Assembly (NCBI GenBank): GCA_947564495.1
Contig: CANOCD010000016.1
Coordinates: 1-11,821 of the forward strand
Length of the DNA: 11,821 nucleotides
Direction: 5' to 3'
DNA from: an uncultured Angelakisella sp.
Lineage (GTDB): Bacteria; Bacillota; Clostridia; Oscillospirales; Ruminococcaceae
The translations under genes were made by a program, and so were the position numbers. Positions 5,938 through 11,821 of this stretch are shown here, piece by piece. Below the pieces are notes generated by a model. It searched no databases. It saw only the letters and a program-made list of their open reading frames with translations, and had not been told where the DNA came from. The stretch's first letter is position 1, and every line of letters starts with the position of its first letter.

Positions 5938-6965
5938 CCCCGGGGCAGCTCTTTTGCCAGGAGAACCAGCAGCTTCCGGGCGTTTTCCATGTCGGTTTTG
6001 TTTGCCAGGGTGTTGGCGGCGTGGAGGTACCGCACCGGCAGGGAGACGGCCAAGGTCTTGGCGCCGGCGGCGGCGGAGGCGTAGCTGCGGGAATCGTTGC
6101 CCCCAAAGACCCCCTCCTTGGTCTGCCAGGGGATGCCGTTGTCCTCGGCGATCTGGGTGGCCTTCCGGTAGAGGTCCCGGGGGTAGATGGTCCCCTTGTC
6201 CATGAAGGAGATCACCGGCCCGGCCCCCACCCGGCAGACCTGGCGGCCCTCCGGGGCGGAGGGCAGGTCCCCGGCGGTGGTGCTTTCCACCACCACGGCG
6301 ATGTCGGGCCGCTGGGAGAAGGCCACCGCCTTGCTCCCGGCGCAGCCGGTCTCCTCCTGGACCACAAAGGCGAAGGTGCAGTCGCAGTCCAGCTCCCCCT
6401 GGATGAGGTCCAGAAGGAGGGCGCACCCTGCCCGGTCGTCGATGGCCTTGGCCAGGACCGACCGGTCCCCCAGCTCCTGCCAGGGGCCGATGAAGGTGGC
6501 CTGATCCCCCAACGAGACCAGGGAGAGGGCCTCCTCCTTGTCCTTGGCCCCGATGTCGATCCGCATATCTTCCAGCTTGGCGTACTCCTTCCGCTCCTCC
6601 TCGGTGAGAAGGTGGATCGGCCGGGTGCCGATGACCCCGGGGACGGCGTTTTTGCCGATGAGGACCGGCCGTCCCGCCGTCACCGCCGGGGTGACGCCCC
6701 CCACGGCGGCAAAGTGGAGCATCCCCTCCTTGGCGGCATGGGTGATGACAAAGCCCACCTCGTCCATATGGGCGGAGAAAAGGACCTTCTTCGTCCCGGT
6801 CTCCTTCCCCTTCTTGTGGACGATGAGGTTGCCCATGTTGTCCACCTGGTAATCATCGCAATGGCCCTGGATTTTTCCGATGAGGTAGTCCCGGACCTCG
6901 TCCTCACAGCCGGAGATCCCCCGTAACTGTGTCAGTTCCTTCATCTGTTCCAGCAGCTGTTTCAT
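5934..6965 (-). CDS. M42-family (glutamyl/leucyl-type) aminopeptidase
   Basis: 343 residues, the normal M42 length. All five expected metal ligands and the catalytic base are visible: His66 and Asp68 in SAHMDEVG, the bridging Asp176 in KAIDDRAG, Glu204 (base) and Glu205 in VQEETG, Glu227 in VVVEST, and His315 in RYLHAANT. M42 enzymes are cytosolic di-metal aminopeptidases that form tetrahedral dodecamers (TET) and trim peptides left by the proteasome or other proteases. It starts 1 bp after the stop of its paralogue at 6967-7992 and overlaps the GNAT gene by 4 bp, so the three are surely co-expressed. No signal peptide. Substrate preference (acidic, neutral or basic residues) cannot be read from the sequence. 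Confidence 0.95.
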   Translation of the reverse strand: MKQLLEQMKELTQLRGISGCEDEVRDYLIGKIQGHCDDYQVDNMGNLIVHKKGKETGTKKVLFSAHMDEVGFVITHAAKEGMLHFAAVGGVTPAVTAGRPVLIGKNAVPGVIGTRPIHLLTEEERKEYAKLEDMRIDIGAKDKEEALSLVSLGDQATFIGPWQELGDRSVLAKAIDDRAGCALLLDLIQGELDCDCTFAFVVQEETGCAGSKAVAFSQRPDIAVVVESTTAGDLPSAPEGRQVCRVGAGPVISFMDKGTIYPRDLYRKATQIAEDNGIPWQTKEGVFGGNDSRSYASAAAGAKTLAVSLPVRYLHAANTLANKTDMENARKLLVLLAKELPRG

Positions 6966-6966
6966 C

Positions 6967-7992
6967 TCACTTCACCTCCCGGGCAAATTCCGCCATGAGC
7001 CTGGCGGTGCTGAGAACATCCTGGGCGGAGACCGTCTCCACCGCCGTGTGCATACTCCGCAGGGGGATGGAAAGGAGCCCGCACCGCACCCCTTTCCCCG
7101 AGGCCGCCACGATGTCGGTATCGGTGCCGGTGCGCCCCCCCATGATGTGGGTCTGCCAGGGGATCTCCTTTTCCCCCGCCAGATCGCGGAGCCGCTGGAA
7201 CATCCCCCGGTTCACCGCCGGGGCCAGGTCGATCTCCACCCCGCCGTTCATCTGGCCGCACTCGTGGTCCTTCACCCCGAAGCCGTCCCCGAAGGAGACA
7301 TCCACCAGCAGGGCCATGTCCGGGGCCAGGGCGAAGGCCGCCGTCCCCGCCCCGTAGCCGCTGGTCTCCTCCTGGGAGGAGAGGCAGACAGTGACTTTAC
7401 AGGCGGGGGCCTGCTCCCTCAGCATCTTGGCGGCGGCGATGACCGCCACGCAGCCCACCCGGTCATCCTGGGCGGGGGAAAGCATCAGGTCGTTGGCCAT
7501 CACGGTGAAGGCCCCGTCCATGGTGACAGGGTCCCCGGGGGCGAAGGCTTTTTTCGCCTCCTCGTCGGAAAGGCCGGTGTCCACCAAAATTTCCTCCATT
7601 TTCAAGGGCTTCTCCTTACCGTCGCAGAGGTGGGGCGGGGTGGAGGCGATGACGGCGGGGTGCCGTCCCTCCCTGGCGTGGACCGTCACCGGGGAGGCCG
7701 GGAGGAGGCGGCAGTCCAGCCCCCCCACGTTGGCCACCCGCAAAAAGCCGCCCTTCTCCAGCCGGGTCACCACCATGCCGATCTGGTCCAGGTGGGCCTC
7801 CAGCATCAGGTGGGGGGCGCCGGGCTCCCCTTGGTTCACCTGGCAGAGGACGCTCCCCAGGGGAGTGCGGCGCACCGATCCCAGGGGGGCCAGCAGGGTC
7901 TCGGCGGCTGCGGCGGCCCCGTCCTCCCGCCCCGAGGTGCCGGGGGCTTCGCAAAGGGTCTTGGTCATTTGGATGATCTCGGAAAGTTCCAT
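6967..7992 (-). CDS. M42-family aminopeptidase (first of a tandem pair)
   Basis: 341 residues, colinear with the paralogue at 5934-6965. Metal ligands sit at nearly identical positions: His67 and Asp69 in EAHLDQIG, Asp176 in AQDDRVG, Glu208 and Glu209 in SQEETSG, Asp231 in LLVDVS, and His315 in RSMHTAVE, so it should be active. Asp231 replaces the Glu of its partner, a common choice in the family. Sequence identity between the two is moderate, implying an old duplication. A strong AGGAGGTAA ribosome site precedes the ATG. A 60-bp AT-rich gap (7993-8052) separates it from the upstream gene and is the most likely place for the operon promoter; a TTGTAT (8034-8039) is there but no convincing -10 box. 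It begins the run of seven close-packed genes. Confidence 0.95.
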   Translation of the reverse strand: MELSEIIQMTKTLCEAPGTSGREDGAAAAAETLLAPLGSVRRTPLGSVLCQVNQGEPGAPHLMLEAHLDQIGMVVTRLEKGGFLRVANVGGLDCRLLPASPVTVHAREGRHPAVIASTPPHLCDGKEKPLKMEEILVDTGLSDEEAKKAFAPGDPVTMDGAFTVMANDLMLSPAQDDRVGCVAVIAAAKMLREQAPACKVTVCLSSQEETSGYGAGTAAFALAPDMALLVDVSFGDGFGVKDHECGQMNGGVEIDLAPAVNRGMFQRLRDLAGEKEIPWQTHIMGGRTGTDTDIVAASGKGVRCGLLSIPLRSMHTAVETVSAQDVLSTARLMAEFAREVK

Positions 7993-8052
7993 TCGGTTAC
8001 CTCCTGTACGAATTGTTATTTTTCTATGGTAAAATACAATGAGTATCTTCCT

Positions 8053-8538
8053 TTACCACCGGAGCCAGTCCAGCAGCGTCTTTTTCCGGGGCGGCTCGGC
8101 TTCTTCCCTGTCCCAGTTTTCGGGGACACGCTCCGGGGGCAGGGCGCCGAAGCCGGTGAGGGCGTACCCCTCCTCCCCCTCCCGGAAGGTCACCCGGAAG
8201 GTGGTGTTCTCCTCACGGCCCCAGTATTCCAGGACCACCTCCGGCCCCCGGAGGGTGACCACGGCCAGGTCGTAGGGGAACCGCCATCCCTTCTTTAACA
8301 CCAGGCGGTTAAACCGCTGGGTCATGTTGTCCAGCTCCCGGAGCTCCCCCGCCAGCCGGGCCAGCCGGGGGCGCAGGGCCTCGAACTCCTCCCGGCTGTC
8401 TCTCCCCAGGTCGGCCACGATGTCGTAGGCATCCTCCGGGGAAAGGACCACCTCCCCGTTTTCGGAAAGGGTCAATTTTGCCGGGTCGGTGATGAACCTT
8501 TCGGGGTCGCTGTACCGGTCGTAGTCGTTCCAGAGCAT
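8053..8538 (-). CDS. Protein of unknown function downstream of rlmH
   Basis: 161 residues, soluble, with no signal peptide or membrane segment. The first 35 residues are polar, about 35-80 look helical and may coil (SREEFEALRPRLARLAGEL), about 88-132 are beta-strand-like (DLAVVTLRGPEVVLEYWG, TTFRVTFREGEEGYALTGFG), and the tail is charged, ending LLDWLRW. I do not recognise the family. GGAGG precedes the ATG, and the gap to the rlmH stop is 15 bp, so it is in the rlmH transcript. The mixed alpha/beta layout and small size recall immunity-like or lineage-specific accessory proteins, but there is no motif to support a function. Confidence 0.75.
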   Translation of the reverse strand: MLWNDYDRYSDPERFITDPAKLTLSENGEVVLSPEDAYDIVADLGRDSREEFEALRPRLARLAGELRELDNMTQRFNRLVLKKGWRFPYDLAVVTLRGPEVVLEYWGREENTTFRVTFREGEEGYALTGFGALPPERVPENWDREEAEPPRKKTLLDWLRW

Positions 8539-8553
8539 GGTACAAACCTCCGC

Positions 8554-9030
8554 TCACTTGTGATATTTTCCCCCCGCCAGGATGGAAAATCCCCGGTAGA
8601 GCTGTTCCGCCAGCATCACCCGGAAGAGCTGGTGGGGGAAGGTCATGGGGGAGACCGAGAGGCGGAAAACCGCCCGCTCTTTCACCTCCCGGGAGAGGCC
8701 GTGGCTCCCGCCGATGGCAAAGCAGAGGGCGCTCCCCGTCTGCTGCCGCTCCCGGAGGAGGTCGGCCAGCCCCTGGGAGGAGAGCTCCTTCCCCTCAATG
8801 CAGAGGGCCACCAGGGGGGCCTTTCCCGCCCGGTCCAGGATGGCCTTGCCCTCCTCCCAAAGGCCCTTCTCGATCTGGGCCGGGGAGGGGTCCTCGGGGA
8901 GGCGGTATTCCGGCAGTTCCGCCACCTGGAAGGCGCAGTAGGCGGAAAGGCGCTTCTGGTACTCGGCCAGCCCTTCCCGGAGCCAGGGCTCTTTCAGCTT
9001 GCCGATGGCGATGAGGGTAACGGTGAACAT
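8554..9030 (-). CDS. rlmH: Ribosomal RNA large subunit (pseudouridine-1915-N3)-methyltransferase RlmH
   Basis: 158 residues, the standard RlmH length. This SPOUT-class methyltransferase methylates pseudouridine 1915 in helix 69 of 23S rRNA on assembled 70S ribosomes, using S-adenosylmethionine bound in a trefoil knot. The knot signatures are clear: FAIGGSHGL at 104-112, FPHQLFRVMLAEQLYRGF at 131-148, and the conserved C-terminus GGKYHK. The active form is a homodimer. A GGAGGG ribosome site and a TTTACA-16-TATAAT promoter (9054-9081) lie just upstream. It is followed within 15 bp by the 161-residue gene at 8053-8538. Assignment secure. Confidence 0.97.
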   Translation of the reverse strand: MFTVTLIAIGKLKEPWLREGLAEYQKRLSAYCAFQVAELPEYRLPEDPSPAQIEKGLWEEGKAILDRAGKAPLVALCIEGKELSSQGLADLLRERQQTGSALCFAIGGSHGLSREVKERAVFRLSVSPMTFPHQLFRVMLAEQLYRGFSILAGGKYHK

Positions 9031-9053
9031 AGGGAACCCTCCGATTTTGTTGA

Positions 9054-9081
9054 ATTATAATTGCTTTATACAAATTGTAAA
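9054..9081 (-). promoter_or_regulatory. Sigma-A-type promoter of rlmH
   Basis: On the minus strand TTTACA (9076-9081) and TATAAT (9054-9059) are spaced 16 bp. The -35 box lies inside the last codons of the upstream 9066-9587 gene. The rlmH ribosome site and ATG follow about 24 bp after the -10 box. Confidence 0.75.
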
Positions 9082-9587
9082 CCAGTCAAAATGTTGTCGG
9101 CCTTGTACCACTCCCACCACTGGACGATACTGGGGAAGTCGGTGTAGTCGACCAGGGCCTCCAGCCGCTCCCCCTCAAAGACGGCGCAAAGGCCGTGCTC
9201 GATGGAAAGGCGGTTGTCCGGCCCGCCGAAGGTCAGGGCCCAAAGGGGCTGTTCCCTGCCGCATAAAGCCAGGTCGATGTCCGCCCCGCCGATGTAGGGG
9301 TGGAGTTCCTCCTTGGCGGCAAAGTCCAGCCGGACCGGTTCCCGACCGTCCCCCATCCAGACATCCCACAGGGGGGACCGGCGGTAGGCCGCAAAGGTCC
9401 CCGCCAGGACCCGGTCGTAGCTCTGCCGGAAATGCTCCCGGATGAAGGCCAGGGCCGCCTCCGGGTCCTCTTGGTTCTCCTTCTCCCGCCAGAGCCGACA
9501 GTGCAGGGCGGTCTCCCCCGCCCCGAACAAAGCGGGGGCGCAGGGGACGGAAAGGGTCCCCAGGTCGTCCAGGTAATCCACGTCCAT
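9066..9587 (-). CDS. Protein of unknown function (EHGL-motif, DUF2004/DUF6985-like)
   Basis: 173 residues from ATG 9587, chosen because GGGAGG sits about 10 nt before it. An in-frame ATG at 9692 would place a good terminator hairpin (9638-9662) inside the coding sequence and is rejected. The protein is acidic, Trp-rich and soluble. It runs MDVDYLDDLGTLSV, then a helical middle (about 40-66: EKENQEDPEAALAFIREHF), then a beta-rich C-half with GGADIDLALCG and LSIEHGLCAVFEGERLEALVDY. The D-x-LG-x-L start and the EHGL-x-V-F-x-x-x-R-hydrophobic pattern recall small DUF2004/DUF6985-type families found among immunity-like proteins; this is a pattern resemblance only. No promoter is clear between the terminator and the ribosome site. 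Confidence 0.7.
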   Translation of the reverse strand: MDVDYLDDLGTLSVPCAPALFGAGETALHCRLWREKENQEDPEAALAFIREHFRQSYDRVLAGTFAAYRRSPLWDVWMGDGREPVRLDFAAKEELHPYIGGADIDLALCGREQPLWALTFGGPDNRLSIEHGLCAVFEGERLEALVDYTDFPSIVQWWEWYKADNILTGLQFV

Positions 9588-9637
9588 CCGCTGTTCCCTC
9601 CCGGCTTCAAACAAAATCGGTCCCGGCGTTTTCCGGC

Positions 9638-9662
9638 AAAAGAAAAGGCCCCAAAAGGGCCT
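9638..9662 (-). terminator. Terminator or attenuator upstream of the 9066-9587 gene
   Basis: On the minus strand the stem AGGCCC/GGGCCT (9657-9662 with 9646-9651, 5-nt loop) is followed by TTTTCTTTT. It lies only about 50 nt before the start codon at 9587, so it either ends a short upstream RNA or attenuates this gene. Confidence 0.65.
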
Positions 9663-9791
9663 GTGCAGGGGAAATCCGCAAGGTTCGGGCAAAGCAAAGC
9701 GCCCGGGACCCTGCAGCGGGCCCTAAGCCCTGGCCTGTCCTGCCCCAACAGTTTTAGTTGCCTAAGATTCGCCTACAGACCTAGGCAAAGC
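9663..9791 (-). other. Structured intergenic stretch between two terminators
   Basis: No gene is seen. Hairpins: TGCAGGG/CCCTGCA (9664-9670 with 9709-9715) enclosing CGGGC/GCCCG (9686-9690 with 9701-9705), and TTGCCTA/TAGGCAA (9758-9764 with 9782-9788). Part of it (9688-9737) is an imperfect copy of the tRNA-Pro 3' flank. It could be a leader for the 9066-9587 gene, a small RNA, or decayed sequence. Confidence 0.4.
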
Positions 9792-9833
9792 AAAAGGCCT
9801 GGAGCCACACAACCGGCTCCAGGCCCTGGCCTG
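9688..9833. repeat. Imperfect 50-bp direct repeat with 96-bp period
   Basis: GGCAAAGCAAA occurs at 9688-9698 and 9784-9794, and CCCTGGCCTG at 9728-9737 and 9824-9833; both pairs are exactly 96 bp apart. Ungapped comparison of 9688-9737 with 9784-9833 gives 37 of 50 matches by hand count. The downstream copy contains the tRNA-Pro terminator, so the other looks like a diverged duplicate of that terminator. Confidence 0.65.
9792..9825 (-). terminator. Terminator of tRNA-Pro
   Basis: On the minus strand an 11-bp perfect stem GGCCTGGAGCC/GGCTCCAGGCC (9815-9825 with 9796-9806) closes an 8-nt loop and is followed by TTTTGCTTTG. It begins 9 bp after the encoded CCA end. Confidence 0.92.
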
Positions 9834-9834
9834 G

Positions 9835-9910
9835 TGGTCGGAGTGACGGGATTTGAACCCACGGCTTCTTGGTCCCGAACCAAGCGCGCTACCAACTGCG
9901 CTACACCCCG
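9835..9910 (-). tRNA. tRNA-Pro (anticodon CGG)
   Basis: 76 nt on the minus strand. Acceptor CGGGGTG pairs with CACTCCG (one G-T pair), then discriminator A and encoded CCA (9835-9837). The anticodon arm CTTGG-TTCGGGA-CCAAG gives anticodon CGG, with the G after the anticodon that is typical of proline tRNAs; it reads CCG, a useful codon in this GC-rich genome. T arm GTGGG-TTCAAAT-CCCGT is normal. A single-gene unit with its own promoter and terminator. Confidence 0.97.
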
Positions 9911-9943
9911 ATAGTTCCCCCACAGTGCGGAGGACACCTTATC

Positions 9944-9971
9944 ATTATACCGATTCCCGGGGAAAAGTCAA
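9944..9971 (-). promoter_or_regulatory. Promoter of tRNA-Pro
   Basis: TTGACT (9966-9971) and TATAAT (9944-9949) on the minus strand, spaced 16 bp, about 34 bp before the mature tRNA 5' end. The -35 box contains the TGA stop codon (9968-9970) of the upstream GNAT gene. Confidence 0.85.
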
Positions 9972-10474
9972 GTGTTCCCGGAACTTTTCCCCGCCTCCAC
10001 CCGCTGGTAGGCGATCCTGGGGCTGCCGTCCTCGGCCAGAATTTCCCCCCGGGGGAGAAACCCATACTTCTCCAAAAGGTGCTGCATGACCCGGTTGTCC
10101 CGGTGGGTGTCGATCTTCAGATTCCCGGCGGTCCCCCCGCAGAAGGCCAGGCACCGGCCCAGGAAGCCCCGGACCGTCCCGTCGCTGGCCACCCGGTGGA
10201 TCACCCAGTAGGGGCCGGCCTCCTGCCACTCCCCCCGGATGGCCTCGTAGGACGCCTCCGGGCCGGGGCGAAAAACAAAGGCCCCCGCCGCCCGGCCTCC
10301 CTCCACCGCCAGGTAGAGGTCCCCCCGGCGGATGTCCTCCTCCAGGGTGGATCGGGCGGGACGATCCTCCCCCCACTGGGTGGGGTTGCCGGTCCGCTTC
10401 ATGGTCTCCCGGGCGGCGGCGTAGATCCGCAGCAGCTCCGGCAGGTCCCCCGGGACCGCCTTTCGTATCTCCAT
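9968..10474 (-). CDS. GNAT-family N-acetyltransferase
   Basis: 168 residues from ATG 10474, preceded by GGGGAGG. An open frame extends upstream to 10753 but runs through prfC in another frame and is rejected. The fold reads as a GNAT: MEIRKAVPGDLPELLRIY opening strand and helix, DLYLAVEGGRAAGAFVF at 52-68, VIHRVASDGTVRGFLGRCL at 91-109 (the acetyl-CoA loop, with a non-standard RG-x-x-G), LKIDTHRDNRVMQHLLEKYGF at 119-139 and an IAYQRV end. This IDTH-x-DN-x-x-MQ pattern is common in small uncharacterised Firmicute GNATs; the substrate is unknown. It lies 55 bp after the prfC stop, separated by a terminator hairpin and an SD-pairing hairpin, so expression may depend on read-through. The stop codon is embedded in the tRNA-Pro -35 box. 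Confidence 0.88.
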   Translation of the reverse strand: MEIRKAVPGDLPELLRIYAAARETMKRTGNPTQWGEDRPARSTLEEDIRRGDLYLAVEGGRAAGAFVFRPGPEASYEAIRGEWQEAGPYWVIHRVASDGTVRGFLGRCLAFCGGTAGNLKIDTHRDNRVMQHLLEKYGFLPRGEILAEDGSPRIAYQRVEAGKSSGNT

Positions 10475-10500
10475 GGTTTTTCCTCCCCTATGGAAAAACC
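10475..10500 (-). promoter_or_regulatory. Hairpin enclosing the GNAT ribosome site
   Basis: In the minus-strand RNA, GGUUUUUCC (10492-10500) can pair perfectly over 9 bp with GGAAAAACC (10475-10483), closing the 8-nt loop AUAGGGGA. The ribosome site GGGGAGG lies half in the loop and half in the stem, and the AUG follows at once. The 5' arm contains the U tract of the terminator at 10494-10522, so the two hairpins cannot form together. Confidence 0.55.
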
Positions 10501-10522
10501 GGCGCCATGGGGGACGCCGGCT
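10494..10522 (-). terminator. Terminator after prfC / before the GNAT gene
   Basis: On the minus strand AGCCGGCG (10515-10522) pairs with CGCCGGTT (10497-10504; one G-T pair) around a 10-nt loop and runs into TTTTTCC. It begins 8 bp after the prfC stop and ends about 20 nt before the next start codon. Confidence 0.8.
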
Positions 10523-10529
10523 CTTTCGG

Positions 10530-11821
10530 TCATTCTGCCGTGCTGAAATCGGCCAGGCGGAGCTTGGGGTTCTTGTCGGTGGCCCAGGTGATGTTCCAGG
10601 CGCTGGTGAAAAGCAGCAGTTGGCGGTTCTTGAAATCCTGGACGATCTTGGTGTCGGAGGAGAGCACCAGCTTTTTGGCGTCGAAGTCCTCCTCGTCGTT
10701 TTCGATCCACCGCAGGAACTGGTAGGGCAGGTCCTCCCGGCGAATTTCAACACTGTACTCGTTTTTCAGGCGGTACTCCAGCACTTCAAACTGGAGGACC
10801 CCCACCACCCCCACGATGATCTCCTCCATGCCGGAATCCGGCTCGTGGAACATCTGGATGGCGCCCTCCTGGGCGATCTGGGTGATGCCCTTGACGAACT
10901 GCTTGCGCTTTAGGGTGTCCACCTGGCGGACCCGGGCGAAATGCTCCGGGGCGAAGGTAGGGATGCCCCCGAATTTGAACCGCCCGCTCCCCCCGCAGAG
11001 GGTGTCCCCGATGGAGAAGATGCCGGGGTCAAAGAGGCCGATGATGTCCCCGGCGTAGGCCTCCTCCACCATCTCCCGCTCCTGGGCCATAAGCTGCTGG
11101 GGCTGGGCCAGCTTCACCTTTTTGCCCCCCTGGATGTGCTGGACCTCCATCCCCTTCTCGAACCTGCCGGAGCAGACCCGGATAAAGGCGACACGGTCCC
11201 GGTGGGCCTTGTTCATGTTGGCCTGGATCTTAAAGACGAAGGCGGAAAAATCCGGAGAGAAGGGGTCGACCTCCCCCTGGTCGGACATTCGGGCCAGAGG
11301 GGGCGGGGTCATCCGCAGAAACTCCTCTAAGAAGGGCTCCACCCCGAAGTTGGTGAGAGCCGAGCCGAAGAACACCGGGGAAAGCTGGCCGTGGCGCACC
11401 TTCTCCAGGTCGAACTCGTAGCTTGCCCCGTCCAGCAGCTCGATGTCGTCGGCCAGGGTCTGGTGGAGGTCCTGGCCCAGCACCTCGTCCAGCCGGGGGT
11501 CCCCCAGAGAAAGCTCGGTGACCTTCACCTTCTGGGCGTTGCTGGCCTGGCCGCTGCCCTCAAAGGAGAGGATCTCCCGACGGCCCCGGTCGTACACCCC
11601 TTTGAACTCCTTGCCGCAGCCGATGGGCCAGTTGACGGGGTAGGTGCCGATGCCCAGCTCCTTCTCGATCTCCTCCATAAGGTCAAAGGGGTTCCGGGCC
11701 TCCCGGTCCATCTTGTTGATGAAGGTGAAGATGGGGATGTTCCGCATGACGCAGACCTTGAAGAGTTTTCGGGTCTGGGCCTCCACCCCCTTGGCGGCGT
11801 CGATGACCATGACGGCGGAGT
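10530..11821 (-). CDS. prfC: Peptide chain release factor 3 (RF3), 5' end outside the window
   Basis: About 430 residues are visible; full RF3 is near 530, so roughly the first 100 residues with the P-loop lie beyond the window edge. RF3 is a translational GTPase that recycles RF1/RF2 from the ribosome after peptide release. Visible signatures: SAVMVIDAAKGVEAQTRKL at the edge, the G4 motif FINKMDREARNP (NKMD at 11706-11717), YPVNWPIGCGKEFKGVY, PVFFGSALTNFGVEPFL, FVFKIQANMNKAHRDRVAF (domain II), EEAYAGDIIGL, GIPTFAPEHFARVR and VGVLQFEVLEYRLKNEY (domain III). All match RF3 and distinguish it from EF-G. The stop at 10530 is followed by a terminator. No lesions seen. Confidence 0.97.
   Translation of the reverse strand, partial: SAVMVIDAAKGVEAQTRKLFKVCVMRNIPIFTFINKMDREARNPFDLMEEIEKELGIGTYPVNWPIGCGKEFKGVYDRGRREILSFEGSGQASNAQKVKVTELSLGDPRLDEVLGQDLHQTLADDIELLDGASYEFDLEKVRHGQLSPVFFGSALTNFGVEPFLEEFLRMTPPPLARMSDQGEVDPFSPDFSAFVFKIQANMNKAHRDRVAFIRVCSGRFEKGMEVQHIQGGKKVKLAQPQQLMAQEREMVEEAYAGDIIGLFDPGIFSIGDTLCGGSGRFKFGGIPTFAPEHFARVRQVDTLKRKQFVKGITQIAQEGAIQMFHEPDSGMEEIIVGVVGVLQFEVLEYRLKNEYSVEIRREDLPYQFLRWIENDEEDFDAKKLVLSSDTKIVQDFKNRQLLLFTSAWNITWATDKNPKLRLADFSTAE

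Noticed and set aside
5938..6426. N-terminal extension of the GNAT at 5200-5937
   Set aside because: Lies wholly inside the M42 peptidase in another frame and is Gly/Arg/Pro-rich; the ATGA overlap gives a natural start.
5850..6926. 358-residue open frame on the plus strand
   Set aside because: Exact antisense of an M42 peptidase with all catalytic residues; composition typical of a shadow frame.
7048..8298. 416-residue open frame on the plus strand
   Set aside because: Spans antisense of the M42 gene, the AT-rich intergenic gap and part of the next gene; no coding signature.
9832..9837. Encoded CCACCA at the tRNA-Pro 3' end as a degradation tag
   Set aside because: CCACCA tagging is added after transcription to unstable tRNAs; here the second CCA belongs to the flanking CCAGGCCAGG and is removed or irrelevant on processing.
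10475..10753. N-terminal extension of the GNAT at 9968-10474
   Set aside because: Would run through prfC and a terminator; the ATG at 10474 has a good ribosome site.

Overview
The window is GC-rich (by eye about 60-65%), with strong Shine-Dalgarno sequences, sigma-A-like promoters, tRNAs with encoded CCA ends and tightly packed operons. Together with the gene families (M42 aminopeptidases, a PF06838 methionine gamma-lyase-type protein, RlmH, RF3), this suggests a high-GC Firmicute, most likely an Oscillospiraceae/Ruminococcaceae-type gut anaerobe. That placement is inference from style and families, not from a search.

Layout. Positions 1-1736 are read on the plus strand: a small GtrA-family membrane protein, then a secreted two-part protein with its own promoter and a strong terminator. 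Everything from 1765 to the end is read on the minus strand, and the two blocks converge on back-to-back terminators (1698-1736 plus, 1765-1799 minus).

Minus strand in the order of transcription: the 3' part of prfC (release factor 3, cut by the window edge); a terminator; a GNAT acetyltransferase with an unusual hairpin leader; a tRNA-Pro(CGG) whose promoter overlaps the GNAT stop codon; a structured, partly duplicated intergenic stretch; an unrecognised 173-residue protein; rlmH and a 161-residue protein of unknown function; then a compact seven-gene run (7992 to 2125) with gaps of 1-15 bp or 4-10 bp overlaps. That run holds two tandem M42 aminopeptidases, a GNAT acetyltransferase, a four-helix membrane protein, two soluble proteins that look immunity-protein-like, and a PLP-dependent methionine gamma-lyase-family protein. 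It is followed by tRNA-Leu(TAG) with a long structured trailer and a terminator.

How they may work together: the run contains peptide-degrading enzymes, an acetyltransferase and a sulfur amino-acid lyase-like enzyme, which would fit intracellular peptide and amino-acid turnover. The three small genes in its middle do not obviously belong to that pathway. No CRISPR array, transposase, integrase or phage gene is visible. The most unusual features are non-coding: mutually exclusive hairpins in front of the GNAT gene at 10474, and the imperfectly duplicated sequence behind tRNA-Pro.
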